A stretch of DNA of 34,409 bases from an uncultured Oscillospiraceae bacterium (GCA_934597175.1 CAKTQR010000023.1:1-34409), one strand, 5' to 3'. Counted from the first letter of the stretch, positions 21,410 through 30,181 are shown. The notes: generated by a model from the letters alone, not told the origin. Program-made: numbers and translations.

Positions 21410-23743
21410 ATGAGTATTTCGTTTAATGCAGGGGTATTTTCACTCTGCACCGATACCGTAAGCTACATATTCCGAGTAACAAAATTCAAGCACTTAGAGC
21501 ACATCCACTTCGGCGAGAGACTGCCCGAGGGGGATGCCGAGCCCCTTGCCGTCAAGCACGATATCCAGCTTGGCAGCAGCATTATGTACGACCCGTCGGA
21601 CGACAACTACTGCATGGATAACCTGTGCCTTGAGTGGTCGGGCGTCGGCAGGGGAGACTATCGCCAAACGCCGATAGAGCTCAAAATGCCCGACGGCAGC
21701 TTTGCCTGCGATTTTCTCTACGACAGCCACGAGATAGTCTCCGGCTGCGTACCGATGCAGAGCCTGCCCAACGCCTATGACGATGAAAACGAGGCGGAAA
21801 CGCTGATAATTACGCTTAATGAGCGCTCTAACGCCGTGAAGCTCAGACTTTACTACACCGTTTTCCCGCACAGCAATGTCATCGCCCGCAGAAGCGTCCT
21901 TATAAACGCCGCCGGAGCGGATATATCGCTGCGCAGGTTTATGAGCATGTCTGTTGACATAGCTGACCGTGGCTTTAACATGGAGACCTTTGACGGCGGC
22001 TGGATAAAGGAAACGCACCGCCATGTGCGCCCGGTCGAGTACGGCATATATGTAAATTCCTCCACCACCGGCGCATCGTCAAACCGCCACAATCCGGGCT
22101 TTCTGCTGTCGGAAAGAAATGCCTGCGCCGACTACGGCAGGGTGTGGGGCTTTAATCTTGTCTACAGCGGCAACCACTTCGGCATGGTCGAAAAGTCAAA
22201 TCACGACCTTGTACGCATCCAGCTGGGCATAAACCCGCACTGCTTCGACTGGACGCTGCACGACGGCGAGAGCTTTGAAGCCCCCGAGACGGTCATGACC
22301 TTTTCCGACGAGGGCTACAATGGCTTGAGCCGCAACTTTCACGATTTTGTCAACAACAACATCGTTCGGGGCAATTGGAAAAACATCGAGCGCCCCGTAC
22401 TCATAAACGATTGGGAAGCCTGTTTTTTTAAATTCACCCGCGGAAAGCTTCTGAAACTGGCACGCAAAGCGAAGTCTTTAGGCGTAGAGCTTTTCGTCCT
22501 TGACGACGGTTGGTTTGGCGACCGAAACTCCGACACGGCAGGGCTGGGTGACTACGATGTGAATCTGAGGAAGCTGCCGGGCGGCCTCGGTGATTTTTCA
22601 AGGCGCATTGAGAATATGGGCATGCGCTTCGGTCTGTGGTTTGAGCCCGAGAGCGTGAATGTCGATTCAAAGCTTTACCGTGCACACCCGGACTGGGCGA
22701 TAAAGCCGCCAAAGGGTGAGCCGAGCTTCGGCCGCAATCAGCTGCTGCTCGACCTGACGCAAGCCTGCGTGCGGGACTATATAGTCGAGTCGGTCGGCGG
22801 CGTTCTTGATTCGGCGAAGATAAGCTATGTCAAGTGGGACATGAATCGCCATATGTCGGATGCTTACTCAAAACAGCTTGACAATCAGGGCGAGTTTTGC
22901 CATCGCTATATCCTCGGACTTTATGAGATACTCGGCAGGATATTCGGACCGAGACCGCACATTCTGTTTGAAAGCTGCTCCTCGGGCGGCAACCGCTTTG
23001 ACCTCGGCATGCTCTGCTACTCGCCGCAGGTCTGGTCGTCTGACGACACCGACCCCATCGAGCGGCTCGACATTCAGGGCGGGCTGAGCTATCTCTACCC
23101 GCAGTCAACGATGGGAGCGCATGTTTCCGCTGCGCCACACCAGCAGACCCTGCGTGACACGCCGCTGTCGACTCGCTTCAATGTTGCCGCCTTCGGTGTT
23201 CTCGGCTATGAGCTTGAGTTTAAGTACATGAGCCGGGTCGAGCTCAAGGAGATAAAAGGGCAGATAGAGTTTTATAAAAAGCACCGCAGAACACTGCAAT
23301 TCGGGCGGTTTTACCGCTTTGACGAGCGCAAGGATAACAAGGTGCACTGGCAGATATCCGCCCCCGACGGCTCGGAGCACATCGTCGGCCATTTTCAGAA
23401 GCTGTGCACCGCCTCCGAGGGCTACGACGAGCTGCCGGTCAAGGGCTTGGACAAAAACGCCCGCTACAGGCTCAAATGCAAAACGCAGAGCCTTTTTATT
23501 AAGCGACTCGGCGGCTTGGTCAAGCATGTTATGCCGATAGAGCTAAACCCCGACGGCTTTATCCTGCGCACGGCAAATAAATTCTTCGCCATGCCCGACG
23601 GCGCAGAGGACTTTGAAGCAAGCGGCGCTGCCCTTATGTCCGGCATAAAGCTCAACAACCAATTCCTAGGTACCGGCTATAATGATAGAATACACATGTT
23701 CGGCGACTTCGGCAGTGCAATTTACACAATCGAAAAGCTTTAA
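21410..23743 (+). CDS. alpha-galactosidase, GH36 family
   Basis: A cytosolic glycosidase that releases terminal alpha-1,6-galactose from melibiose, raffinose or stachyose. The 777-residue protein has no signal peptide. Domain order follows GH36: N-terminal beta-supersandwich (about 1-330), a TIM barrel (about 335-690) and a short C-terminal beta domain. The nucleophile is Asp477 in VKWDMNRH; the acid/base is Asp545 in WSSDDTDPIERL. Further signatures are NDWEACFF, VLDDGWFG, RFGLWFEPE and ESCSSGGNRFDLG. GAGGTG lies five bases before the ATG. No sugar transporter or regulator flanks it, which is unusual for an alpha-galactoside locus. It is closed by its own terminator. Confidence 0.96.
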   Translation: MSISFNAGVFSLCTDTVSYIFRVTKFKHLEHIHFGERLPEGDAEPLAVKHDIQLGSSIMYDPSDDNYCMDNLCLEWSGVGRGDYRQTPIELKMPDGSFACDFLYDSHEIVSGCVPMQSLPNAYDDENEAETLIITLNERSNAVKLRLYYTVFPHSNVIARRSVLINAAGADISLRRFMSMSVDIADRGFNMETFDGGWIKETHRHVRPVEYGIYVNSSTTGASSNRHNPGFLLSERNACADYGRVWGFNLVYSGNHFGMVEKSNHDLVRIQLGINPHCFDWTLHDGESFEAPETVMTFSDEGYNGLSRNFHDFVNNNIVRGNWKNIERPVLINDWEACFFKFTRGKLLKLARKAKSLGVELFVLDDGWFGDRNSDTAGLGDYDVNLRKLPGGLGDFSRRIENMGMRFGLWFEPESVNVDSKLYRAHPDWAIKPPKGEPSFGRNQLLLDLTQACVRDYIVESVGGVLDSAKISYVKWDMNRHMSDAYSKQLDNQGEFCHRYILGLYEILGRIFGPRPHILFESCSSGGNRFDLGMLCYSPQVWSSDDTDPIERLDIQGGLSYLYPQSTMGAHVSAAPHQQTLRDTPLSTRFNVAAFGVLGYELEFKYMSRVELKEIKGQIEFYKKHRRTLQFGRFYRFDERKDNKVHWQISAPDGSEHIVGHFQKLCTASEGYDELPVKGLDKNARYRLKCKTQSLFIKRLGGLVKHVMPIELNPDGFILRTANKFFAMPDGAEDFEASGAALMSGIKLNNQFLGTGYNDRIHMFGDFGSAIYTIEKL

Positions 23744-23767
23744 AGAGACCCTCGGGTCTCTTTTTTT
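23742..23767 (+). terminator. intrinsic terminator of the alpha-galactosidase gene
   Basis: AAAGAGACC pairs with GGTCTCTTT around a CTCG tetraloop, followed by a T-run to 23767. It starts within the stop codon. Confidence 0.92.
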
Positions 23768-23786
23768 ATGAATTTAATTCTCAAGC

Positions 23787-23817
23787 TTGACTCTATAGTA
23801 GTTGTAGAGTTTATAAT
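23787..23817 (+). promoter_or_regulatory. MerR-type promoter/operator of the MATE-merR operon
   Basis: TTGACT (23787-23792) and a perfect TATAAT (23812-23817) are separated by 19 bases, two more than optimal. Between them lies an inverted repeat ACTCTA (23790-23795) / TAGAGT (23805-23810). This over-long spacer with a centred dyad is the classical MerR-family target, where regulator-induced DNA distortion realigns the two hexamers. Confidence 0.85.
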
Positions 23818-23849
23818 ATATGCAGTTTTGATGCAAAGAAGGCAAGCAC

Positions 23850-25196
23850 ATGGAAAGAAATCTTACGACCGGAAGTGTCGCCAAAAACCTTATATTTTTC
23901 TCGCTGCCGTATCTGCTGTCATATTTCTTGCAGACGCTCTACGGCATGGCGGATCTGTTCATAATCGGGCAGTACGAGGGCGTTGCGAGCACCACGGCAG
24001 TCTCCGTCGGCTCGCAGGTCATGCATATGCTTACCGTCATGATAGTCGGCCTTGCCATGGGCACGACCGTCAGCATCGGTCAGGCCGTCGGAGCGGGGGA
24101 TAAGCGCAATGCATCGCACTTTATCGGCAACACCGTGACGCTATTTATGGCGGTGTCCGTGACGCTCACCGTCGTGCTTTTGCTGCTCGTCGACCCCATT
24201 GTTTCCATCATGTCCACGCCTTCGCAGGCAGTCGACGGCACGGCGGCTTATCTCACCGTCTGCTTTATCGGCATCCCGTTTATAACGGCTTATAACATCA
24301 TAAGCTCCGTTTTCCGTGGAATGGGCGACAGCAAAACGCCCATGTACTTCATCGCCGTTGCCTGCGCCGCAAACATTGCGCTTGACTACCTCTTCATGGG
24401 CGCAATGCACCTTGGCCCGACGGGCGCAGCCCTCGGTACGACGCTTTCGCAGGCGATAAGCGTGATAATTGCATTTGCCTTTATAAGAACAAAGCACAGC
24501 ATCACGCTCGAAAGGTCCGATCTCAAGCCCAGCCGTGCATCTATGGGCAAGCTTCTGTCCATCGGTGTGCCGGTCGCCATGCAGGACGGGCTTATCCAGG
24601 TGGCGTTTATCATCATAACCATCATAGCAAATCGCCGTGGGCTTAACGATGCGGCGGCGGTCGGCATAGTGGAAAAGATAATGAGCTTTTTGTTCCTCGT
24701 CCCGTCGTCGATGCTGTCGGCGGTGTCGGCACTCGGTGCGCAGAATATCGGCGCAAACAAGCCCGAGCGGGCTATAAAAACGCTGCGCTATGCAATTATC
24801 ATTTCCGTGAGCTTTGGTCTTATCATCGCCGTGAGCACGCAGTTTGCCGCAGATGGGATCGTTGCACTTTTTACCGACGATGCCAAAGCCATACGCCTCG
24901 GCGGGCAGTATTTCCGGGGTTATATCTGGGACTGCATGTTTGCGGGCATCCACTTCAGCTTCAGCGGATATTTCTGCGCCATCGGCAAATCGGGCATATC
25001 GTTTCTGCACAACATCCTCGCCGTCACGCTCGTGCGTGTCCCGGGAGCGTACCTCACATCGAAGCTGTTCCCGGCGACGCTGTTCCCCATGGGCTTGGCG
25101 ACTGCGGGCGGCTCGCTGCTGTCGGTCGCTGTCTGCCTCATAGCCTTTGCGATACTCAGGCGCAAGGCGGCTGCGACGGAGGTATTGAATGGATAA
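23850..25196 (+). CDS. MATE family efflux transporter
   Basis: A 448-residue cation-coupled exporter with about twelve hydrophobic helices in two pseudo-symmetric halves. N-terminal cues: LTTGSVAKNLIFFSLPYLLSY and the helix LQTLYGMADLFIIGQ; mid-protein SSVFRGMGDSKTPMY and SIGVPVAMQDGLIQ match MATE/DinF-type multidrug exporters. The product is likely to export a cationic drug or metabolite, and the substrate is unknown. AAGG precedes the ATG. The downstream merR gene starts within its last codons (8-base overlap) and the promoter carries a MerR operator, so drug-inducible expression is likely. Confidence 0.94.
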   Translation: MERNLTTGSVAKNLIFFSLPYLLSYFLQTLYGMADLFIIGQYEGVASTTAVSVGSQVMHMLTVMIVGLAMGTTVSIGQAVGAGDKRNASHFIGNTVTLFMAVSVTLTVVLLLLVDPIVSIMSTPSQAVDGTAAYLTVCFIGIPFITAYNIISSVFRGMGDSKTPMYFIAVACAANIALDYLFMGAMHLGPTGAALGTTLSQAISVIIAFAFIRTKHSITLERSDLKPSRASMGKLLSIGVPVAMQDGLIQVAFIIITIIANRRGLNDAAAVGIVEKIMSFLFLVPSSMLSAVSALGAQNIGANKPERAIKTLRYAIIISVSFGLIIAVSTQFAADGIVALFTDDAKAIRLGGQYFRGYIWDCMFAGIHFSFSGYFCAIGKSGISFLHNILAVTLVRVPGAYLTSKLFPATLFPMGLATAGGSLLSVAVCLIAFAILRRKAAATEVLNG

Positions 25197-26013
25197 AACG
25201 AAGCTTTTTCCCATCGGCGAGGTTTCAAAGCTGTTTCACATAAGCGTCAGCAGCCTAAGACATTACGAGAATATCGGGCTATTAACACCCGAGTATGTCT
25301 CGCCCGACTCCGGCTATCGCTACTACAGCACCGGTCAGTTCGAGGTCTTAAACACCATCCGCTACCTGCGAGCGCTCGGCCTGCCGCTTTCGGAAATCGA
25401 GGATTTCCTCAAAAACCGTGACATCGGGCTCATTGAGAAAAAACTGCTCCAGCAAAAGCAGACCGTTTTGCAAAAACGGCGTGAGCTTGAGCGCATAGAG
25501 CAAAAGATAGACCACCGGCTCGATTGGCTCAGCGATGCGCAGTCCGTGCCGCTCGACACGGTATCACTCATCCGAACTCCCGCATGCCGCCTCGTGTGGA
25601 TGGACGATGCCATGAAAATTGACGGCTCGCTCGACATGGAAGCGCCGATACGCAGGCTCGACCGCTCCGATGCCGAAGCCGTCGTGTTCCTTGGCAAGGT
25701 GGGGCTCGGCATATCCGCAGAGCATCTCGTCGAGGGCAAAACACAGCGCTACGACGGCATTTTCCTCATGCTCGATAACGAGGATATCTACACCGAGGAC
25801 ACGCTCACGCTGCCCGAGATGCAGTGCGTCCGCCTGCGCTTTTGCGGCAGCCACACCGAGGCCGCCGAGCATTACGAAAAGCTTCTTGCATATATAGCAG
25901 AGCACCGTCTGCGCATAAGCGGCTTTTCACGGGAGATAACGCTCATCGACTACGGCGTTACGAACGACCCCGAAAAGTTCGTGACCGAAATTTGCATCCC
26001 CGTTTCCGAATAA
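25189..26013 (+). CDS. MerR family regulator with effector-binding domain (BmrR-like)
   Basis: A 274-residue activator. The N-terminal MerR winged helix (about 1-75) shows IGEVSKLFHISVSSLRHYENIGLL, then SGYRYYSTGQFEVLNTIRYLR. A long coiled-coil dimerisation helix (about 85-125, rich in Lys/Gln/Glu) follows, and a C-terminal GyrI-like/BmrR-type ligand domain (about 130-274) includes YDGIFLMLDNED and CVRLRFCGSHTEAAEHYEKLL. BmrR-type proteins sense hydrophobic cations and switch on an adjacent exporter. Here the overlap with the MATE gene and the 19-base-spacer operator upstream of both predict the same logic with autoregulation. Ligand unknown. Confidence 0.93.
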   Translation: MDKTKLFPIGEVSKLFHISVSSLRHYENIGLLTPEYVSPDSGYRYYSTGQFEVLNTIRYLRALGLPLSEIEDFLKNRDIGLIEKKLLQQKQTVLQKRRELERIEQKIDHRLDWLSDAQSVPLDTVSLIRTPACRLVWMDDAMKIDGSLDMEAPIRRLDRSDAEAVVFLGKVGLGISAEHLVEGKTQRYDGIFLMLDNEDIYTEDTLTLPEMQCVRLRFCGSHTEAAEHYEKLLAYIAEHRLRISGFSREITLIDYGVTNDPEKFVTEICIPVSE

Positions 26014-26016
26014 CAA

Positions 26017-26055
26017 AAAAGCTCCGGCTTTGGTCAAACCAAAGTCGGAGCTTTT
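26017..26055 (+). terminator. intrinsic terminator of the MATE-merR operon
   Basis: An 18-bp stem with one G-U pair (26017-26034 with 26038-26055), A-rich on the left and ending TTTT on the right. Confidence 0.92.
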
Positions 26056-26312
26056 AGCTTAAGCTGACGGGAGCTGAACTCTATCGTCTGTCGGTGCGTC
26101 TGCTCGGCACTTTTTAACTTTTTCACGGAAAATCGTAAGTTTCTTGCAGCTTCACCGACAGATGCCTTGCAGTTTTGAGGGAGCAGATTTTCGCTCAGGC
26201 AAAGATAAATCCCGACGGGCATAATGGACATATATGGACTAGGGGTTTAGCAAAGCATGGGCGGAAAGCTGCCCGTCAAAACCGATAGGCGTTCGGCTCT
26301 CGTTAGCTTATA
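26056..26312. other. non-coding spacer with long inverted repeat
   Basis: About 260 bases between convergent genes hold no credible gene. A minus-strand frame of 65 codons runs across it but lacks an RBS and ends in the terminator. CTGTCGGTG (26088-26096) and CACCGACAG (26153-26161) form a perfect 9-bp inverted repeat with a 56-base interval, and GGGC...GCCC occurs near 26258-26274. It may be the remnant of a dispersed intergenic element or a structured 3' RNA. Confidence 0.4.
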
Positions 26313-27335
26313 TTACTTTGCGATAAAAATGTTGTCTGCGGTGATGTCCTTGAGAGTGGGTGTGCCGCACATGGTCATCGTACCCTTGAGCTCGGCGACT
26401 ATCTTGTCCATGTAGACCTTGAAGCCCTCCTTGCCCTCGGCGTAGACGAAGGGGACGATGGGTCTGCCGATCAGAACGCCGTCAGCGCCCAATGCCAAAG
26501 CCTTGAACACATCGACACCCGAGCGGATACCGCCGTCGACGAATACCTTGATCTTGCCGTCGACCGCCTTGACGATATCGGGCAGTACCTCGGCCGTTGC
26601 GGGGGTGTTGCCCTGAACTCTGCCGCCGTGGTTAGATACGACGATGGCGTCAGCACCGGCCTCGATTGCTTTCATTGCACCCTTAACGGTCATGATGCCC
26701 TTGATGATAAACGGCATTTTGGCATGGCCTACTATCTCACGCATCTCCTCAACGGACTTTGAGCCTGCGTTGGGGTTCATGGCCTTGAGGAAGGGAAGAC
26801 CCGCACCGTCAACATCCATTGCAACGGCAAAGGTGCCGACCTCGTTGAGCAGGTCTATCTTTTCAAAAACAAACTCCTTGTTCCACGGCTTTATCGTCGG
26901 GATGCCTATGCCACCGACCTTTGCCATGTCCTTGACGGCGTTTTTCATGACCTCGGGGTCAACGCCGTCGCCGGTCAGGGCGCAGATGCCGTATTCGGCA
27001 GCGGCGGGGACAAGAATGCCGTTGTAGCTGATATCATTGTACTTATCGCCGTAGTGCATATTGACTGCACCCAGAGGGGCGACAAAAATGGGGGCAGCGA
27101 ACTTTTTACCGAACAGCTCAAAGGTGGTGTCCACCTCGGCGTTGGGGCATAGAGTGTCCATATTTACGAAAATTTCCTGCCACTTGTCGTAGTTGCGGGC
27201 AGCGCCGTTTCCGGGGACCTTGCTGCCCGGACCGGGCATTGCGTTTGCGCAGGCTCGTCCGTTGCACACGGGGCAAGCCTTGCAGTAGGGACCGACCTGA
27301 GTTCTTGCAGAAGCTAAGATTTCATTGTAATTCAT
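26313..27335 (-). CDS. FMN-dependent alpha-hydroxy-acid dehydrogenase with N-terminal Cys cluster
   Basis: A 340-residue TIM-barrel flavoprotein of the lactate/glycolate-oxidising family. Key residues: Lys212 (FIIKGI) and the catalytic pair His236 and Arg239 in VSNHGGR, then FVDGGIRSGVDV and ADGVLIGRP for FMN phosphate. In an anaerobe it is more likely a dehydrogenase than an oxygen-using oxidase. The N-terminus carries Cys18, Cys21, Cys24 and Cys29 (CxxCxxCx4C), a ferredoxin-like spacing that could hold an Fe-S cluster feeding electrons to or from FMN; this is inference. GGAGG precedes the ATG. It follows the radical SAM gene by 27 bases on the same strand. Substrate unassigned. Confidence 0.9.
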   Translation of the reverse strand: MNYNEILASARTQVGPYCKACPVCNGRACANAMPGPGSKVPGNGAARNYDKWQEIFVNMDTLCPNAEVDTTFELFGKKFAAPIFVAPLGAVNMHYGDKYNDISYNGILVPAAAEYGICALTGDGVDPEVMKNAVKDMAKVGGIGIPTIKPWNKEFVFEKIDLLNEVGTFAVAMDVDGAGLPFLKAMNPNAGSKSVEEMREIVGHAKMPFIIKGIMTVKGAMKAIEAGADAIVVSNHGGRVQGNTPATAEVLPDIVKAVDGKIKVFVDGGIRSGVDVFKALALGADGVLIGRPIVPFVYAEGKEGFKVYMDKIVAELKGTMTMCGTPTLKDITADNIFIAK

Positions 27336-27362
27336 AACGAACCTCCTATGTTTTTTCTATGA

Positions 27363-28244
27363 TCAAATTCCCGTTAAATCAAAATCGGGTATCATCTCAT
27401 CCGTTGCCGACTCCGGCTCCTGCCAAAAGCCGTATTCGATGCCGCACTCGGCCATGTAATCGCACAGCCTGTCGTTGAGGTCAGGAGAGACCGTGCCCTG
27501 AAGCTCGGGGAAGCGCTCCGTGTTCGGCATGGGCGTGAACTGGCACATGAGCGAAAACAGCACGCTGTCACCCGGGTAATGCTCGGCGACATATTTTATG
27601 ACCGCCCTTGAATTATCCTCGTTTCCGGGAAGGATAAGATGGCGGATGAGCACACCGCTTTTGAGCATATCATCCCCGTCAAGTACAAATTTGCCGACCT
27701 GCCTAAACATTTCGCCGATCGCCGCCGTGGCGACCTCGGGGTAGTCGGGTGCTGCGGAGTAGCGCTTGGCGGCCTCCGGGGAGAGATATTTAAGATCGGG
27801 CATGTAAATTTGCACGAGCCCGTCGAGCCTTCGCAGCATCTCGACGCTGTCATAGCCGGAGCTGTTCCACACGACGGGGATATTGAGCTTTGCCCGCTCA
27901 AGCGCCGAGGCTATCTCGGGAACATAGTGCGAGCCTGTGACAAGGTTAATGTTGTGAACACCCTTGTCCTGAAGCTCAAGAAAAATGTCGCTCAGTCTTT
28001 CGACCGAAACGGTTTTTCCGACCTTGCCGCGGCTTATCTCGTGGTTCTGGCAGAACACGCAGCGCAGGTTGCAGCCGGAAAAAAACACCGTTCCCGAGCC
28101 ACGCTCGCCGCTTATGCACGGCTCTTCACCGTAGTGCGGGGCGGCTCTTGCGATGCGTGGAAGCCTCGGTGAGCGGCACACGCCGCCGGCCGCAATATCG
28201 TCTCTAATTTGTCCGCAATGCCTCGGACAATCGTTGCAAATCAT
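27363..28244 (-). CDS. radical SAM protein, PflX-like (COG1313 type)
   Basis: A 293-residue radical SAM enzyme. The SAM cluster is Cys58, Cys62, Cys65 in SGCNLRCVFCQNHEIS. A second Cys motif at the N-terminus (Cys3, Cys6, Cys10 and Cys23: CNDCPRHC...GGVC) matches PflX-type proteins, which resemble pyruvate formate-lyase activases but whose role is unknown. Middle segments VWNSSGYDSVEML and DLKYLSPE are typical. Start: ATG at 28242-28244 with AAGG six bases upstream; the longer frame covers the promoter region. It heads a two-gene operon with the alpha-hydroxy-acid enzyme. No glycyl-radical enzyme lies in the window. Confidence 0.9.
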   Translation of the reverse strand: MICNDCPRHCGQIRDDIAAGGVCRSPRLPRIARAAPHYGEEPCISGERGSGTVFFSGCNLRCVFCQNHEISRGKVGKTVSVERLSDIFLELQDKGVHNINLVTGSHYVPEIASALERAKLNIPVVWNSSGYDSVEMLRRLDGLVQIYMPDLKYLSPEAAKRYSAAPDYPEVATAAIGEMFRQVGKFVLDGDDMLKSGVLIRHLILPGNEDNSRAVIKYVAEHYPGDSVLFSLMCQFTPMPNTERFPELQGTVSPDLNDRLCDYMAECGIEYGFWQEPESATDEMIPDFDLTGI

Positions 28245-28299
28245 AACAGACCTTCTTTGAATGTGCAGTTTGCTGTTTGTTAAGCACTTTACAGCTTTG

Positions 28300-28328
28300 A
28301 ATATATCAAAAAATTGTCGAAAATGCAA
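28300..28328 (-). promoter_or_regulatory. promoter of the radical SAM operon
   Basis: On the minus strand TTGCAT (28323-28328), a 17-base spacer and TATATT (28300-28305) lie about 55 bases before the ATG at 28244. Confidence 0.65.
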
Positions 28329-28374
28329 CAAATATAATAATTCATAAAAAAGTGCATCTTTTTTAAAGAAAATG

Positions 28375-28383
28375 TGCTAAAAT
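28375..28383 (+). promoter_or_regulatory. extended -10 promoter of trmL
   Basis: TGC followed by TAAAAT (28378-28383) lies 42 bases before the trmL ATG. The -35 region is A/T-rich with no good hexamer. It is back to back with the radical SAM promoter. Confidence 0.5.
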
Positions 28384-28425
28384 GTACTCAACAACAGTTA
28401 AAAAGATACGAATTGGGTAAAGCTA

Positions 28426-28914
28426 ATGTTGAACATTGTATTGGTCGAGCCGGAGATACCGCACAACACCGGCGCAATTGCACGCACCTGCGCCGTCACG
28501 GGAGCAAGGCTGCATCTTATAAAGCCGCTGGGCTTTGATATATCCGACAAAGCCGTCAAGCGCTCGGGTCTGGATTACTGGTGGCTGGTGGATATAAATG
28601 TGTATGAGAACTTAGACGATTACTTTGCCAAAAACGGTGACGATAACCTTTGGCTTGCAACTACCAAAGCCCCACGCTCGTATGCCGAAGCGGATTTCAC
28701 GACCGGGGATGTGACCATCATGCTCGGCAAGGAAACTGCGGGGCTGCCCGAGTGGCTGCGTGAAAAATACCGTGACCGCTGCATAAGAATACCCATGAGA
28801 AGCGAGGCTCGAAGCCTCAATCTGTCTAATTCCGCCGCAATTTTAGCCTATGAGGCGCTGCGGCAGCAGGGCTTCCCGGGACTGAACGGGGAAGGCTCTA
28901 TGAGTGCCGACTGA
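28426..28914 (+). CDS. trmL: tRNA (cytidine/uridine-2'-O-)-methyltransferase TrmL
   Basis: TrmL methylates the 2'-hydroxyl of wobble nucleotide 34 in tRNA-Leu isoacceptors. The 162-residue SPOUT-fold protein has the family start MLNIVLVEPEIPHNTGAIARTC and GxNxGxxxRT-like segment, then IMLGKETAGLPEWL, and the trefoil-knot SAM motif IPMRSEARSLNLSNSAAILAYEALR at the C-terminus. Length is typical (about 155-165). The RBS before the ATG is weak (GGGTAAAGCTA). It leads directly into pgk 57 bases later with only a small AGCCG/CGGCT hairpin between, so it may share transcripts with the glycolysis genes. Confidence 0.95.
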   Translation: MLNIVLVEPEIPHNTGAIARTCAVTGARLHLIKPLGFDISDKAVKRSGLDYWWLVDINVYENLDDYFAKNGDDNLWLATTKAPRSYAEADFTTGDVTIMLGKETAGLPEWLREKYRDRCIRIPMRSEARSLNLSNSAAILAYEALRQQGFPGLNGEGSMSAD

Positions 28915-28971
28915 GCCGGTTTTCGGCTTATCAAATAAACTCAGATCACTTGACGGAAGGGAGATCTAAAA

Positions 28972-30165
28972 ATGAATTACAACAAAAAAAGTGTTCTCGA
29001 TGCCGATGTTCGGGGAAGGAAGGTGCTGCTGCGCTGTGACTTCAATGTGCCCCAGAACAAGGAAACAGGTGCGATAACCAGCGATAAGCGCATCGTTGCC
29101 GCACTGCCCACGATCAAGTATCTGCTTGAAAACGGCGCAGCCGTGATAGCATGCTCCCACCTCGGCAAGCCCAAGGGCGAGTGGAAGCCGAAGCTGACTC
29201 TTGCTCCCGTTGCCGAACACCTTTCAAAGCTCCTCGGTCAGGAGGTCATCTTCGCAAAGGATATCATCGGCGACGATGCCAGGGCAAAGGCCGCCGCTCT
29301 GAAGCCGGGTGAGATAATGCTGCTTGAAAATCTGCGCTTTGACATTCGTGAGGAGAAAAACGGCGCTGACTTTGCAAAGGCTCTTGCCGACATGGCGGAG
29401 GTCTATGTCTCCGACGCATTCGGCACTGTCCACCGTGCCCACGCCTCCACCGCAGGCGTTGCGGCATATCTTCCCGCATACGCAGGTCTGCTCGTTGAAA
29501 AGGAGCTGTCCGTCATGGGCAAGGCGCTCGACGACCCGAAGCGCCCCTTCGTCGCAGTCCTCGGCGGTGCAAAGGTCTCCGACAAGATAGGCGTTATCAA
29601 CAATCTGCTTGAAAAGGCCGACACCGTCATCATCGGCGGCGGCATGGCCTACACCTTTATAAAGGCAATGGGCTATGAGATAGGCAACTCCCTGCTCGAA
29701 GCCGATAAGCTCGACTATGCTCTTGAGATGATCGAAAAGGCAAAGCGCAACGGCGTTTCGCTCCTGCTGCCTGTTGACACCGCCGTCGGCAACGAATTTA
29801 AGGCCGACTGCGACATTCAGATAGTCGATGCAAAGGCAATGCCCGCCGGTTGGATGGGCATGGACATCGGTCCTAAGACCATCGAGCTTTTCTCAAACGC
29901 TATCAAAAACGCAGGCACGGTCGTCTGGAACGGACCTATGGGCGTGTTTGAGTTTGACGCATTTGCAAAGGGCACGAAGGCAATGGCGCAGGCGCTTGCC
30001 GATTCCGGCGCTATCACCATCGTCGGCGGCGGCGACTCGGCTGCGGCCGTTGAAAAGCTCGGCTTTGCCGATAAGATGACCCACATATCCACAGGCGGCG
30101 GCGCATCTCTTGAATTCCTCGAAGGACTGGAGCTGCCCGGTGTAGCCTGCCTGCTGGACAAATAA
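28972..30165 (+). CDS. pgk: phosphoglycerate kinase
   Basis: Pgk converts 1,3-bisphosphoglycerate and ADP to 3-phosphoglycerate and ATP. The 397-residue monomer shows VLLRCDFNVPQNKETG (about 18-33), LGKPKGE around residue 64, SDAFGTVHRAHAST near 148, VLGGAKVSDKIGVI near 200, nucleotide-domain VWNGPMGVFE near 322, and the C-terminal GGGDSAAAVEKLG. GGGAG precedes the ATG. First of four genes encoding consecutive or linked steps of lower glycolysis. The usual gapA gene is not upstream. Codon use is strongly biased, consistent with high expression. Confidence 0.98.
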   Translation: MNYNKKSVLDADVRGRKVLLRCDFNVPQNKETGAITSDKRIVAALPTIKYLLENGAAVIACSHLGKPKGEWKPKLTLAPVAEHLSKLLGQEVIFAKDIIGDDARAKAAALKPGEIMLLENLRFDIREEKNGADFAKALADMAEVYVSDAFGTVHRAHASTAGVAAYLPAYAGLLVEKELSVMGKALDDPKRPFVAVLGGAKVSDKIGVINNLLEKADTVIIGGGMAYTFIKAMGYEIGNSLLEADKLDYALEMIEKAKRNGVSLLLPVDTAVGNEFKADCDIQIVDAKAMPAGWMGMDIGPKTIELFSNAIKNAGTVVWNGPMGVFEFDAFAKGTKAMAQALADSGAITIVGGGDSAAAVEKLGFADKMTHISTGGGASLEFLEGLELPGVACLLDK

Positions 30166-30181
30166 GAAAGGGAGTTATTCC

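Noticed and set aside
24141..25214. 357-codon minus-strand frame
   Set aside because: Antisense shadow of the MATE gene, basic and repetitive, no plausible start signal.
26034..26231. 65-codon minus-strand frame in the spacer
   Set aside because: No RBS, reads into the terminator hairpin, and the translation looks non-globular. Treated as non-coding.
28915..28930. terminator between trmL and pgk
   Set aside because: The AGCCG/CGGCT stem is only five pairs and is followed by TATCAAAT, not a T-tract.
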